Of a stretch of 7,705 bases of DNA, positions 1 through 7,278 are shown piece by piece. The translations under genes and the position numbers were made by a program. The notes under the pieces were generated by a model. That model did not search any database and had not been told where the DNA came from. It saw only the letters and a list, made by a program, of their open reading frames with translations. Source of the DNA: Gemmatimonadaceae bacterium (GTDB lineage: Bacteria > Gemmatimonadota > Gemmatimonadetes > Gemmatimonadales > Gemmatimonadaceae); assembly GCA_013361745.1 (NCBI GenBank), contig JABFXM010000253.1, forward strand, positions 1 through 7,705, read 5' to 3'. Within the stretch, counting starts at the first letter, position 1; every line of letters begins with the position of its first letter.

Positions 1-335
1 CGTGCCCGCGCCCACCCCTCCGCCGCGGCGAGCAGCGCGCGGCCGACGCCGCGGCGGCGGACGTCCGCGTCCACGTACCACGCCTCGATGTAGCCCACGG
101 GACTCGTCGCGCAGCCGTCGGCGTACGGACGAGCACCGACCTCGACGAACCCGGCGAGCGTACCGTCGCCGTGATCGATCACGAATACTGCCGCGTCCTC
201 TCGGGCGCGATGCTCGATCATCCCCGCGGCCAGGTCGTCGGCTGGGTACTGCGGAAAGAGCGCGACGCTCATCCGCAGCCACTCGGCCCAGTCCGGGTCC
301 CGGTATTCGCGCGCCCGCAACACGCCCGGCGCCAT
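1..335 (-). CDS. GNAT acetyltransferase resembling aminoglycoside 6'-N-acetyltransferase (partial, C-terminus outside window)
   Basis: Reading the minus strand from ATG at 335 gives about 111 residues with no stop before the window edge. The protein begins MAPGVLRAREYRDPDWAEWL. It contains a segment reading YADGCATSPVGYIEAWYV, followed by RRRGVGRALLAAAEGWA. The latter is GNAT motif A, with the R-x-x-G-x-G/A acetyl-CoA pyrophosphate loop appearing as RRRGVGRA. The block NGxxSSPVxFLEGWYV followed by GxGRALL is characteristic of AAC(6') enzymes, which acetylate the 6'-amino group of aminoglycosides; the match here is from memory of that family. An in-frame GTG at 356 behind AAAGGA is an alternative start that adds seven residues; ATG 335 fits the usual distance to the first beta strand better. 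The gene diverges from the hypothetical gene at 425. The substrate cannot be settled from half a protein, and a cellular amine is possible. Confidence 0.8.
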   Translation of the reverse strand, partial: MAPGVLRAREYRDPDWAEWLRMSVALFPQYPADDLAAGMIEHRAREDAAVFVIDHGDGTLAGFVEVGARPYADGCATSPVGYIEAWYVDADVRRRGVGRALLAAAEGWARA

Positions 336-412
336 CTCCGACTTCCGTCGCGTCACGCTGTCCTTTGCACCACTCGGCGATGTTTCGATGATGGTCTGTC
401 GCAGGGGCCGGC

Positions 413-424
413 TATTCTCCGGCC
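413..424 (+). promoter_or_regulatory. -10-like element directly before ATG (leaderless-type start)
   Basis: TATTCT at 413-418 lies six bases before the ATG at 425. No Shine-Dalgarno sequence sits in between, so transcription would begin at or beside the start codon. No good -35 box is visible 16-18 bases upstream. The same spacing recurs before other genes in this window. Confidence 0.45.
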
Positions 425-937
425 ATGGCACACACACTCTGGCACCGCGGAATCCTGATCGGCGAGACGAACTTCGAGGGCGACGGCTCCCGTCGCGCGC
501 ACGGCGGGACGCGGCCCCATCTCGCCGGCGTCTTCCGCCCCACGGCCCACGGCCGGCGTCTGCTCCCCCGGCTCTGCGGCATCCTCTCGGCGAGCGCGGA
601 CCTGAAGGACGAGCTGCTCCGCCGCGGGATCGATCCCGACGACCCGCCCCCCGAAAGCGTGCACGAGGTGCTCGAGACCACCGTCGCCGGCGCGCGCGTG
701 CTCGACGTCGGTCGCGTGCTCAGCGAAGTGGAGCTCCGCGCCCCGACCGGCGTTCCGATGCGCGTCGCCTCCATGGCGTTCATGGACCTCTCCGAGCTCT
801 CGTCGCTCACCAGGAGGCTCGACTGCAGCCGGACCGTGGACCATGAAGCGGTCCCGCCCAGCGTCGCGGAGTTCATCGTCTCGGTGACGCTCCGTGAGCC
901 GATGGCACCGTGGGCCCGAACCGCGCCGCTCCAGTGA
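425..937 (+). CDS. Hypothetical protein, 170 aa, unknown function
   Basis: I do not recognise the family. The protein starts MAHTLWHRGILIGETNFEG and has no signal peptide, membrane segment or obvious metal or nucleotide motif. The N-terminal part looks like short beta strands (LWHRGILIGETNF, HLAGVFRP). Residues around 40-75 (GRRLLPRLCGILSASADLKDELLRRGI) look helical, and later segments again look like strands (RVLSEVELRAPTGVPMRVASMAFMDLS). A small cytosolic alpha/beta protein is therefore likely. Codon third positions are strongly GC, supporting a real gene. The ATG is chosen because it lies six bases after a -10-like TATTCT and no upstream in-frame start is better placed. It converges with acs across a 120-bp gap in which I see no clear terminator. 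Confidence 0.75.
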   Translation: MAHTLWHRGILIGETNFEGDGSRRAHGGTRPHLAGVFRPTAHGRRLLPRLCGILSASADLKDELLRRGIDPDDPPPESVHEVLETTVAGARVLDVGRVLSEVELRAPTGVPMRVASMAFMDLSELSSLTRRLDCSRTVDHEAVPPSVAEFIVSVTLREPMAPWARTAPLQ

Positions 938-958
938 CCCGACCGATTCCTTCCTGGT

Positions 959-1057
959 TCAGGCGGGTCCGGTCAGGTACGCGAGCCCCGCCTCACGGGT
1001 GTCGAACAGCGCCAGCTTCCGCACGCCCGGCGGTGTGCTCTCCCCGCGCCGGCGCGC
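959..1057 (-). other. Open in-frame stretch immediately after the acs stop codon
   Basis: After the acs TGA (1058-1060) the same minus-strand frame stays open for 32 codons, to a TGA at 959-961. From a GTG at 1024 it reads VRKLALFDTREAGLAYLTGPA, with nearly every third position G or C, like the genes around it. No Shine-Dalgarno or promoter is visible. It could be the decayed tail of a former gene, a read-through extension of acs, or chance in GC-rich DNA. No function is claimed. Confidence 0.2.
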
Positions 1058-3022
<1,965 letters not shown>

Positions 3023-3029
3023 GCGGTCG

Positions 3030-3058
3030 AAGGTGCACGGACGGCGGGGACTGGGCAA
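3030..3058 (-). promoter_or_regulatory. acs promoter (leaderless type)
   Basis: On the minus strand TTGCCC (3058-3053) is followed after 17 bases by CACCTT (3035-3030). The acs ATG begins seven bases later, leaving no room for a Shine-Dalgarno site. The -10 and following bases (CACCTTCG) closely match the CATCTTCG in the promoter of the divergent transporter. Confidence 0.5.
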
Positions 3059-3110
3059 GTGTTCAGGCTCTCCTCGTCGATGCATCGGTTCACGGCAGGA
3101 CTGGTGGTAA

Positions 3111-3262
3111 CGAGGTGAACGACGATCGCCACCGATCGCCACGGATCGACACGGATACGGCGCTGATGCATGTCGGGCGATATGATCTCGCCTGAAGACC
3201 CCGGGAAGAGTGCGGTATCGGTGAAGATCCATTTAAATCCGTGAAGATCGTTGTTCCACCGT
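3111..3262. repeat. Imperfect long inverted repeat in the acs/transporter intergenic gap
   Basis: The left arm (about 3111-3160) and the reverse complement of the right arm (about 3213-3262) align over most of their length with one gap. Shared blocks include GGTG-AAC, ACGATC, CAC-GAT and GATAC. The left arm itself holds three tandem 10-bp units (GATCGCCACC, GATCGCCACG, GATCGACACG, 3124-3153). The right arm has two GTGAAGATC units around the palindrome ATTTAAAT (3231-3238). The spacer contains a small GGCGA/TCGCC hairpin. No transposase is encoded. The CACGGAT/ATCCGTG periodicity resembles dispersed intergenic repeats in several phyla, as recalled and not searched. It lies between, and does not overlap, the two divergent promoters. 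Confidence 0.55.
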
Positions 3263-3272
3263 TGATGGCCGC

Positions 3273-3300
3273 TTGACAGCGGTCCCGGGGGTCGCATCTT
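3273..3300 (+). promoter_or_regulatory. Transporter promoter with consensus -35 (leaderless type)
   Basis: A perfect TTGACA (3273-3278) is followed after 16 bases by CATCTT (3295-3300), and the ATG begins eight bases later at 3309. An apparent TTG start at 3273 is simply this -35 box. The coding region should therefore begin at 3309. Confidence 0.6.
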
Positions 3301-3308
3301 CGCGTCCC

Positions 3309-4715
3309 ATGTCTACAGCCGCCGAGTTACAGCAGAGCCATGCCGCCGCCGAGGCGGAGGCGCACGGGAAGATCTGGGGGGTGATCGCCGCGTCGTCGAC
3401 GGGGACGATCATCGAGTGGTACGACTTCTACATCTTCGGCAGCCTCGCGGCGACGATCTCGCAGGTCTTCTATCCGGAGACGAACGCGACGATCTCGCTG
3501 CTCAAGTGGCTCGCCACCTTCGCCGTCGGGTTCGCGGTGCGGCCCTTCGGCGCGCTCGTCTTCGGGCGCGTCGGCGACATGGTCGGCCGCAAGTACGCCT
3601 TCATGCTGACGCTGCTCATCATGGGCGGGTCGACGGCGGCGATCGGGCTGCTCCCTGGCTACGCCCGGATCGGCATCTTCGCGCCGATCCTGCTCGTCAC
3701 CCTGCGGCTGCTGCAGGGGCTCGCGTTAGGCGGCGAGTACGGGGGCGCGGCGGTGTACGTCGCCGAGCACTCGCCGGACGCGAAGCGCGGGTACTACACC
3801 TCCTTCATCCAGACCACGGCGACGCTCGGCCTCTTCATGTCGCTGCTCGTGATCCTCGCCGTGAAGGGAGCGATGACCGCCGACGCCTTCGCGCGCTGGG
3901 GATGGCGGATCCCCTTCCTCGTCTCGACGATCCTCGTGATCGTGTCGTACTACATCCGCGTCCGGATGCGCGAGTCGCCGCTCTTCCAGCGGCTCAAGGA
4001 CGCGGGGAAGACGTCGACCGCGCCGATCACCGACAGCTTCGGCTCGGCCGAACGAATGAAGATCTTCTTCCTCGTGCTGCTGGGCGCGACGGCGGGGCAG
4101 GCGGTGGTCTGGTACACCGGCCAGTTCTACGCGCTGCTCTTCCTCCAGACGGTGCTGCACGTGCCCGTGGCGCAGTCGTCGAAGATCGTCGCGATCGCGC
4201 TGCTGCTGGCTACGCCGTTCTTCCTCGTCTTCGGCGCGCTCTCGGACCGGATCGGGCGGAAGAGGATCATCATGGCGGGATGTCTGATCGCGGCGCTGAC
4301 GTACATCCCGATCTACCAGGCGATGTCGAGCGCGGCGGGACCGGCGACTGCCGTGACCGATGCGGCGGGGAAGGCGACGCAGGTGGCGCAGCACGCGGCG
4401 ACGGGAACGCTGATCTTCCTGGTCTGGATCCAGGTGATCTACGTGACGATGGTCTACGGCCCGATCGCGGCCTTCCTCGTCGAGAGCTTCCCGGCGCGCA
4501 TCCGGTATACGTCGATGTCGCTGCCGTACCACTTCGGCAACGGCTGGTTCGGGGGCTTCCTCCCGCTCATCGCGACCTGGGTGACCGCGTCGACGGGGAA
4601 TCGCTACGCGGGACTCTACTATCCGATCGCCGTCTCGCTGCTGACGGTGGTGATCGGGACCTTCTTCCTGAAGGAGACCCGCCACGTGCGGATCTGGCAC
4701 GAGGCGCATCACTAG
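3309..4715 (+). CDS. MFS transporter, metabolite:H+ symporter (MHS) family
   Basis: The 468-residue inner-membrane protein is predicted to have 12 transmembrane helices and imports a small metabolite with protons. TGTIIEWYDFYIFGSLAA (about 31-48) is the hallmark first helix of the MHS branch (ProP, KgtP and ShiA relatives). Motif A occurs as GRVGDMVGRK (86-95) and again in the second half as GALSDRIGRK. RLLQGLALGGEYGGAAVY (133-150) and RIRYTSMSLPYHFGNGWFGG near the end are also family signatures. An Ala/Thr-rich stretch (AAGPATAVTDAAGKATQVAQ) between late helices looks like an enlarged loop. The start is set by the promoter; an earlier TTG would add 12 residues read from the promoter. Divergence from acs suggests acetate or another short carboxylate as substrate, but sequence alone does not give the substrate. 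Confidence 0.9.
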   Translation: MSTAAELQQSHAAAEAEAHGKIWGVIAASSTGTIIEWYDFYIFGSLAATISQVFYPETNATISLLKWLATFAVGFAVRPFGALVFGRVGDMVGRKYAFMLTLLIMGGSTAAIGLLPGYARIGIFAPILLVTLRLLQGLALGGEYGGAAVYVAEHSPDAKRGYYTSFIQTTATLGLFMSLLVILAVKGAMTADAFARWGWRIPFLVSTILVIVSYYIRVRMRESPLFQRLKDAGKTSTAPITDSFGSAERMKIFFLVLLGATAGQAVVWYTGQFYALLFLQTVLHVPVAQSSKIVAIALLLATPFFLVFGALSDRIGRKRIIMAGCLIAALTYIPIYQAMSSAAGPATAVTDAAGKATQVAQHAATGTLIFLVWIQVIYVTMVYGPIAAFLVESFPARIRYTSMSLPYHFGNGWFGGFLPLIATWVTASTGNRYAGLYYPIAVSLLTVVIGTFFLKETRHVRIWHEAHH

Positions 4716-4743
4716 GCGTGAAGAGCCGAAGAGCTGCCTGGCT

Positions 4744-4783
4744 GTGAATAACGGTCGGCAGGAAAACTGCCTTACCGTGAATA
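4744..4783 (+). terminator. Hairpin after transporter gene, flanked by GTGAATA repeats
   Basis: ACGGT and GGCAG (4751-4761) pair with CTGCC and ACCGT (4767-4778) around a GAAAA loop, with a small C/TT internal loop. The 7-mer GTGAATA occurs on both sides (4744-4750, 4777-4783). There is no T-tract directly after it, so termination is uncertain. It may work together with the larger repeat that follows or simply be part of it. Confidence 0.35.
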
Positions 4784-4851
4784 GCAGAAGGCACGAAGGG
4801 CACGAAGGGTTTTTTTAGAACAACCTCTTCGTGCCCTTCGTGCCTTCTGTT
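4783..4851. repeat. Perfect 23-bp inverted repeat with T-rich loop (possible bidirectional terminator)
   Basis: The arm 4785-4807 (CAGAAGGCACGAAGG, then GCACGAAG) is exactly complementary to 4827-4849. One or two further pairs extend it on each side. Each arm is itself a tandem of a GGCACGAAG-type unit. The loop carries seven consecutive T residues (4810-4816). In protein translation it reads as RRHEGHE / PFVPFVPS, a signature I recall from spurious small proteins in many genomes that come from dispersed repeats. It ends a transcription unit, so a terminator or RNA-stability role for the transporter mRNA is plausible. No mobility gene is present. Confidence 0.7.
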
Positions 4852-4961
4852 CAAACCCAGCAGGCGCACCGCGATCAGATTGCGGACACGACGACCGGAC
4901 GTCGTAGCGGTGTCAAAAGATCAAACAGCTTCGCCCACGCAGACCGCCAAATTTTCCGCAT

Positions 4962-4989
4962 TTGCCAAGGGCGTGACGGTGTCGAGAAT
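4962..4989 (+). promoter_or_regulatory. Candidate promoter for the STAS gene
   Basis: TTGCCA (4962-4967, five of six bases of TTGACA) is followed after 16 bases by GAGAAT (4984-4989, four of six of TATAAT). A start near 4996 would give a leader of about 185 bases before the STAS ATG. This contrasts with the leaderless genes elsewhere in the window. Confidence 0.35.
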
Positions 4990-5117
4990 CTGAACGCGTG
5001 ACGAAAGACGGCACAGATCAACGACTTATGAGGAGTCTCTCACTGGCACGCGCCTCGCTTTACCGGGGGTCGCCTGGCCAGCCAGGCTCGAACGGCAGGG
5101 CACAACTGGAGTCCACC

Positions 5118-5200
5118 GCAAGTCACCCGATACTAGCACACCCGTCGCGAGGCGGGGCCGCAAAGCCAGGAGTCTCTCTATGGAGATCGTCCGGTTGCCG
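5118..5200 (+). promoter_or_regulatory. Structured leader resembling a class I c-di-GMP (GEMM) riboswitch core
   Basis: CCCGTC (5141-5146), GCGA (5147-5150) and GGCGGG (5151-5156) form a six-pair stem, including one G.U, closed by a GNRA tetraloop. This stem is followed directly by GCCGCAAAGCC (5157-5167). The GEMM-I consensus from memory is a GNRA-capped stem, then GGGACGCAAAGCC, then a second helix. That second helix could form here from GGA and TCTC (5169-5176) pairing with GAGA and TCC (5183-5192). GGTTGCCG (5193-5200) resembles the usual 3' end (GGGTTACCG), and GCAA (5118-5121) could close it with TTGC. Against it, the 5' strand reads CTAGCACACC instead of AGGGCAAACC, and the structure would include the Shine-Dalgarno AGGAG and the start codon. 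It is a candidate only. Confidence 0.35.
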
Positions 5201-5653
5201 AAGGTGAATCATCGGCACATCGCATCCGAAGCACAGCAGCAGTCGCCCATTCCCCAGCCCGCCGGTCCGGCGATGCTGGGACGCTCGGCGATGCGTCCTC
5301 ACCTCCGTCTCGTCGGCGGTGGCGGCGAGAGGAAGGACCAGGCGGCGCTCCGCGCCGAGCCGGTCCAGGCTGTCCTGATGGTCCCGGAACGTCTGGTCGC
5401 CGACACGCGCGCCGCGTTCCGCAAGGAAGCGCTGCATTACCTCGACCGCGCCGAGGCGCAGTCGGTGAAGGATTTCTCGCTCGAGATGTCGAAGACGGTC
5501 GAGATGGACGCGAGCGGGCTCGGTATCCTCGTCGTGATCCAGAAGAAGGCGAAGGAGCTCGGCATCCACATGCGCGTCACCAAGGCGCCGGCGCAGGTGC
5601 GCTACCTCCTTCTGCTGACGAAGCTCGAGCACCTGTTCGAGTTCGAGGACTGA
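5180..5653 (+). CDS. STAS-domain protein, anti-sigma factor antagonist type
   Basis: The product has 157 residues. Residues 1 to about 60 are low-complexity and probably disordered (QQQSPIPQPAGPAM, LVGGGGERKD). Residues of about 62-157 form a SpoIIAA-like STAS domain with the motif EMDASGLGILVVIQKKAKE. Ser112 in DASG occupies the position phosphorylated by the partner anti-sigma kinase in SpoIIAA/RsbV proteins. The C-terminus, APAQVRYLLLLTKLEHLFEF, is also typical. In that family the unphosphorylated form binds the anti-sigma factor and frees a sigma factor. No kinase, phosphatase or sigma gene is adjacent, so the partner is unknown. The ATG is supported by AGGAG (5168-5172) seven bases upstream, the clearest ribosome-binding site in the window. 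The transcript would end at the terminator 30 bases downstream. Confidence 0.88.
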   Translation: MEIVRLPKVNHRHIASEAQQQSPIPQPAGPAMLGRSAMRPHLRLVGGGGERKDQAALRAEPVQAVLMVPERLVADTRAAFRKEALHYLDRAEAQSVKDFSLEMSKTVEMDASGLGILVVIQKKAKELGIHMRVTKAPAQVRYLLLLTKLEHLFEFED

Positions 5654-5657
5654 AGCC

Positions 5658-5768
5658 CAGGGATCAGGAGTGAGGGGTCTGGGGTCGGCGACTGCCGCGA
5701 GGCGGTCGCCGACCCTCGTTCTTTTCTCGTGCATCAGCCGACCCCTGACCCCCGACCCCCGACCCCTG
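5658..5768. repeat. 30-bp GACCCC-rich inverted repeat enclosing the terminator
   Basis: Arms 5658-5688 and 5739-5768 are inverted copies, matching at about 25 of 30 positions with one gap. The innermost 16 bases (5674-5689 against 5738-5753) differ at one position. The right arm is a run of GACCCC(C/T) units. In translation it reads as PRPLTPDPRP, which I recall as another spurious-protein signature of dispersed intergenic repeats. It fills nearly the whole gap between the STAS stop and the ccmA promoter. Confidence 0.6.
5683..5727 (+). terminator. Rho-independent terminator of the STAS gene
   Basis: A 14-bp stem (GGTCGGCGACTGCC, 5683-5696, with 5702-5715; one G.U pair) has a five-base loop. 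It is followed shortly by the T-rich tract TCGTTCTTTTCT (5717-5728). It begins 30 bases after the STAS stop codon and is the strongest intrinsic terminator in the window. Confidence 0.75.
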
Positions 5769-5775
5769 TTAGCAT
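5746..5775 (+). promoter_or_regulatory. ccmA promoter candidate (leaderless type)
   Basis: TAGCAT (5770-5775) lies six bases before the ccmA ATG, within GTTAGCATT. CTGACC (5746-5751), 18 bases upstream, is a weak -35 candidate but belongs to the repeat arm. The GTTAGC core recurs before ccmC. Confidence 0.45.
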
Positions 5776-5781
5776 TGCCGC

Positions 5782-6486
5782 ATGCCGCTCGTGGAAGCTG
5801 TCGCGCTCACTCGTGCCTTCGGCGTGCGACGCGCCGTGGACAAGGTCGATCTCGCGATCGAGTCCGGGGAATGTCTGGCGCTCTTCGGGCCGAATGGCGC
5901 GGGGAAGACGACGCTGCTGCGGCTGTTCGCCGGTCTGCTGCGGCCGACCTCGGGTGAGGCGCGCGTCGGTGGAGTGACGCTCCCCGGCGGCGCGCGGGCG
6001 CGGGCGACGGTGGGGCTGATCTCGCACCAGACGATGCTCTACCCCGCGCTCACCGCGCTCGAGAACCTTCTCTTCGCGGCACGACTGCACGGCGTGCCCG
6101 ACGCGCGCGACGCCGCCCTCGCCGCCCTCGAGCGGGTGTCGATGGCGGATCGCGCCGAGACGCTCGTGCGCGACCTCTCGCGCGGGATGCAGCAGCGGGT
6201 CACCGTCGCGCGCGCGCTCGTGCACCGTCCGCGGGTGCTGCTGCTCGACGAGCCATTCACCGGTCTCGACGACGCCGGCTCGACGACGCTCGCCGCGACG
6301 CTCACCGAGCTGGCCGAGGAGGGCGCGGCACTCCTTCTCGTGACGCACGATGTGCGCGAGGGGCTCGCCCTCGCGACGCAGGTCGCCGTGATGCGACGCG
6401 GCGCGATCGTGCTCCGCGAGCCGCGGCTCGCGAGCGGGGAGCCGGACGGGTTCGTGCAGCGCTACCGCGCGCTGGTCGCGTCGTGA
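5782..6486 (+). CDS. ccmA: Heme exporter / cytochrome c biogenesis ATP-binding protein CcmA
   Basis: The 234-residue ABC ATPase powers the CcmABCD complex, which releases holo-CcmE (heme chaperone) for system I cytochrome c maturation at the inner membrane. Walker A is GPNGAGKTT (36-44) and the Q-loop glutamine is Gln83. The ABC signature is degenerate, LSRGMQQR (132-139), as is common in CcmA. Walker B is LLLDEP (153-158), the D-loop GLDD follows, and the switch histidine is His189. All catalytic residues are present and the length is normal. On sequence alone it could be a general ABC-2 type ATPase; its direct coupling to ccmB and proximity to ccmC decide the assignment. The stop overlaps the ccmB start in GTGA. 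The start is supported by the upstream -10-like TAGCAT. Confidence 0.92.
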   Translation: MPLVEAVALTRAFGVRRAVDKVDLAIESGECLALFGPNGAGKTTLLRLFAGLLRPTSGEARVGGVTLPGGARARATVGLISHQTMLYPALTALENLLFAARLHGVPDARDAALAALERVSMADRAETLVRDLSRGMQQRVTVARALVHRPRVLLLDEPFTGLDDAGSTTLAATLTELAEEGAALLLVTHDVREGLALATQVAVMRRGAIVLREPRLASGEPDGFVQRYRALVAS

Positions 6487-7235
6487 GCGCGGATCTCGTC
6501 ACCGGCGTCGAGCCGCCGGCCACCACCGAGGGTCAGGCGGTCGAGGCGTTCGAGCCGCCCGCGTTCCTCGCCGCGGCGCTGCTCATCGCGCGGAAGGATC
6601 TCGTCGTCGAGCTGCGCACGCGGACCGCGCTCCTCGCCGCGCTCGCGCTCTCGGTTCTCGCGATCGTGATCTTCAACTTCGCCTGGGATCCGACCGCGGT
6701 CGCGGCGATCGACCTCGCCCCCGGGCTGCTCTGGGTGATCTTCACCTTCTCCGGGCTGCTCGGTCTCCATCGCGCCTTCGGCGTCGAGCAGACGGATCGG
6801 GCGATGGACGTGCTCCTCGGCGCGCCGATTCCGCGCGGCGCGATCTACACGGGGAAGGCGCTCGGCAACCTCGCCTTCGTCCTGCTCGTGCAGGCGGTGT
6901 CGATCCCGGCGGCGCTGGTCGTCTACAATCTCGAGTTCGCGCGGATCATCCTCCCGCTCGCGGGCATCGCGGTGCTCGCCGCGATCGGGCTCGTCGCGGT
7001 CGGCACGCTCTTCGGCGCGATGACGACGAGCGCGCGCGCGTCGGAGCTGCTCCTCCCGGTGCTCGCGCTCCCGTTCTTCGTCCCGATCGTGATGACCGCG
7101 GCGCAGGCGACGGCGCGCCTCATGGCCGGCCGCCCGGCGATCGAGTCGCTCGGCTGGCTGAAGTTGCTCGCCGCCTACGATCTGGTGTTCGCGGTGGCGT
7201 GCGCGTTCGCGTACAACATCATCGCGGACGAGTGA
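6483..7235 (+). CDS. ccmB: Heme exporter membrane protein CcmB
   Basis: The 250-residue integral membrane subunit partners CcmA. After a 35-residue acidic, proline-containing N-terminus comes the cytoplasmic segment LIARKDLVVELRTRTALLAA, then about six hydrophobic helices. Typical CcmB sequences are APGLLWVIFTFSGLLGLHRAF (in two parts around 80-100) and LLGAPIPRGAIYTGKALGN near 112-130. Usual CcmB proteins are near 220 residues, so the N-terminal tail is an extension. No internal ATG or well-placed alternative start removes it. The GTG start overlaps the ccmA stop by four bases, implying translational coupling and equal synthesis. Confidence 0.92.
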   Translation: MSADLVTGVEPPATTEGQAVEAFEPPAFLAAALLIARKDLVVELRTRTALLAALALSVLAIVIFNFAWDPTAVAAIDLAPGLLWVIFTFSGLLGLHRAFGVEQTDRAMDVLLGAPIPRGAIYTGKALGNLAFVLLVQAVSIPAALVVYNLEFARIILPLAGIAVLAAIGLVAVGTLFGAMTTSARASELLLPVLALPFFVPIVMTAAQATARLMAGRPAIESLGWLKLLAAYDLVFAVACAFAYNIIADE

Positions 7236-7278
7236 CAGGTGGCGCGGGGTGACCGTTTCACGACCCCGGTCTCGGCGT

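Larger units (their letters stand above)
4716..5179. other. 464-bp intergenic stretch without a convincing protein gene
   Basis: This stretch separates the transporter from the STAS gene. In order it holds a small hairpin flanked by GTGAATA direct repeats, a perfect 23-bp inverted repeat with a T7 loop, and an unremarkable AT-richer segment (4852-4961). A weak two-part stem lies in that segment at 4885-4914. A promoter candidate and a roughly 185-base leader follow. The leader contains the palindrome GCCTGGCCAGCCAGGC (5072-5087) and a riboswitch-like structure before the ATG. A 69-codon frame from GTG 4998 running into the STAS gene is judged spurious. No tRNA is visible. Confidence 0.6.

Noticed and set aside
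938..1057. Terminator between the convergent 425 gene and acs
   Set aside because: Only short GC stems with long loops (GGCGGG/CCCGCC) and the palindrome GCGCCGGCGC, with no T-tract on either strand.
3023..3232. 70-codon N-terminal extension of acs
   Set aside because: The extra residues are not Acs-like, overlap the inverted repeat and the promoter, and would make the protein longer than the family norm.
3273..3308. TTG start giving the transporter 12 extra residues
   Set aside because: The TTG is part of the TTGACA -35 box, and the ATG at 3309 has the expected leaderless spacing.
4567..4869. 100-codon minus-strand frame ending the intergenic repeat
   Set aside because: It is the translation of the palindromic repeat (RRHEGHEE...PFVPFVPS) joined to antisense of the transporter gene.
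4885..4914. Two-part stem GACAC-ACGAC / GTCGT-GTGTC
   Set aside because: Two five-pair helices with an unequal internal loop and no T-tract; weak and easily expected by chance.
5055..5100. Possible tRNA-like segment (CCAGGCTCGAAC resembling a T arm)
   Set aside because: No acceptor, D or anticodon arms could be fitted around it; it is a simple palindrome, GCCTGGCCAGCCAGGC.
4998..5207. 69-codon plus-strand frame from GTG through the STAS leader
   Set aside because: It runs out of frame into the STAS start, crosses hairpins, and has no homology-like content or ribosome-binding site.
5123..5734. 203-codon minus-strand frame opposite the STAS gene
   Set aside because: Antisense shadow of a well-supported STAS gene. 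Its start lies in the GACCCC repeat and gives a PRPLTPDP peptide.
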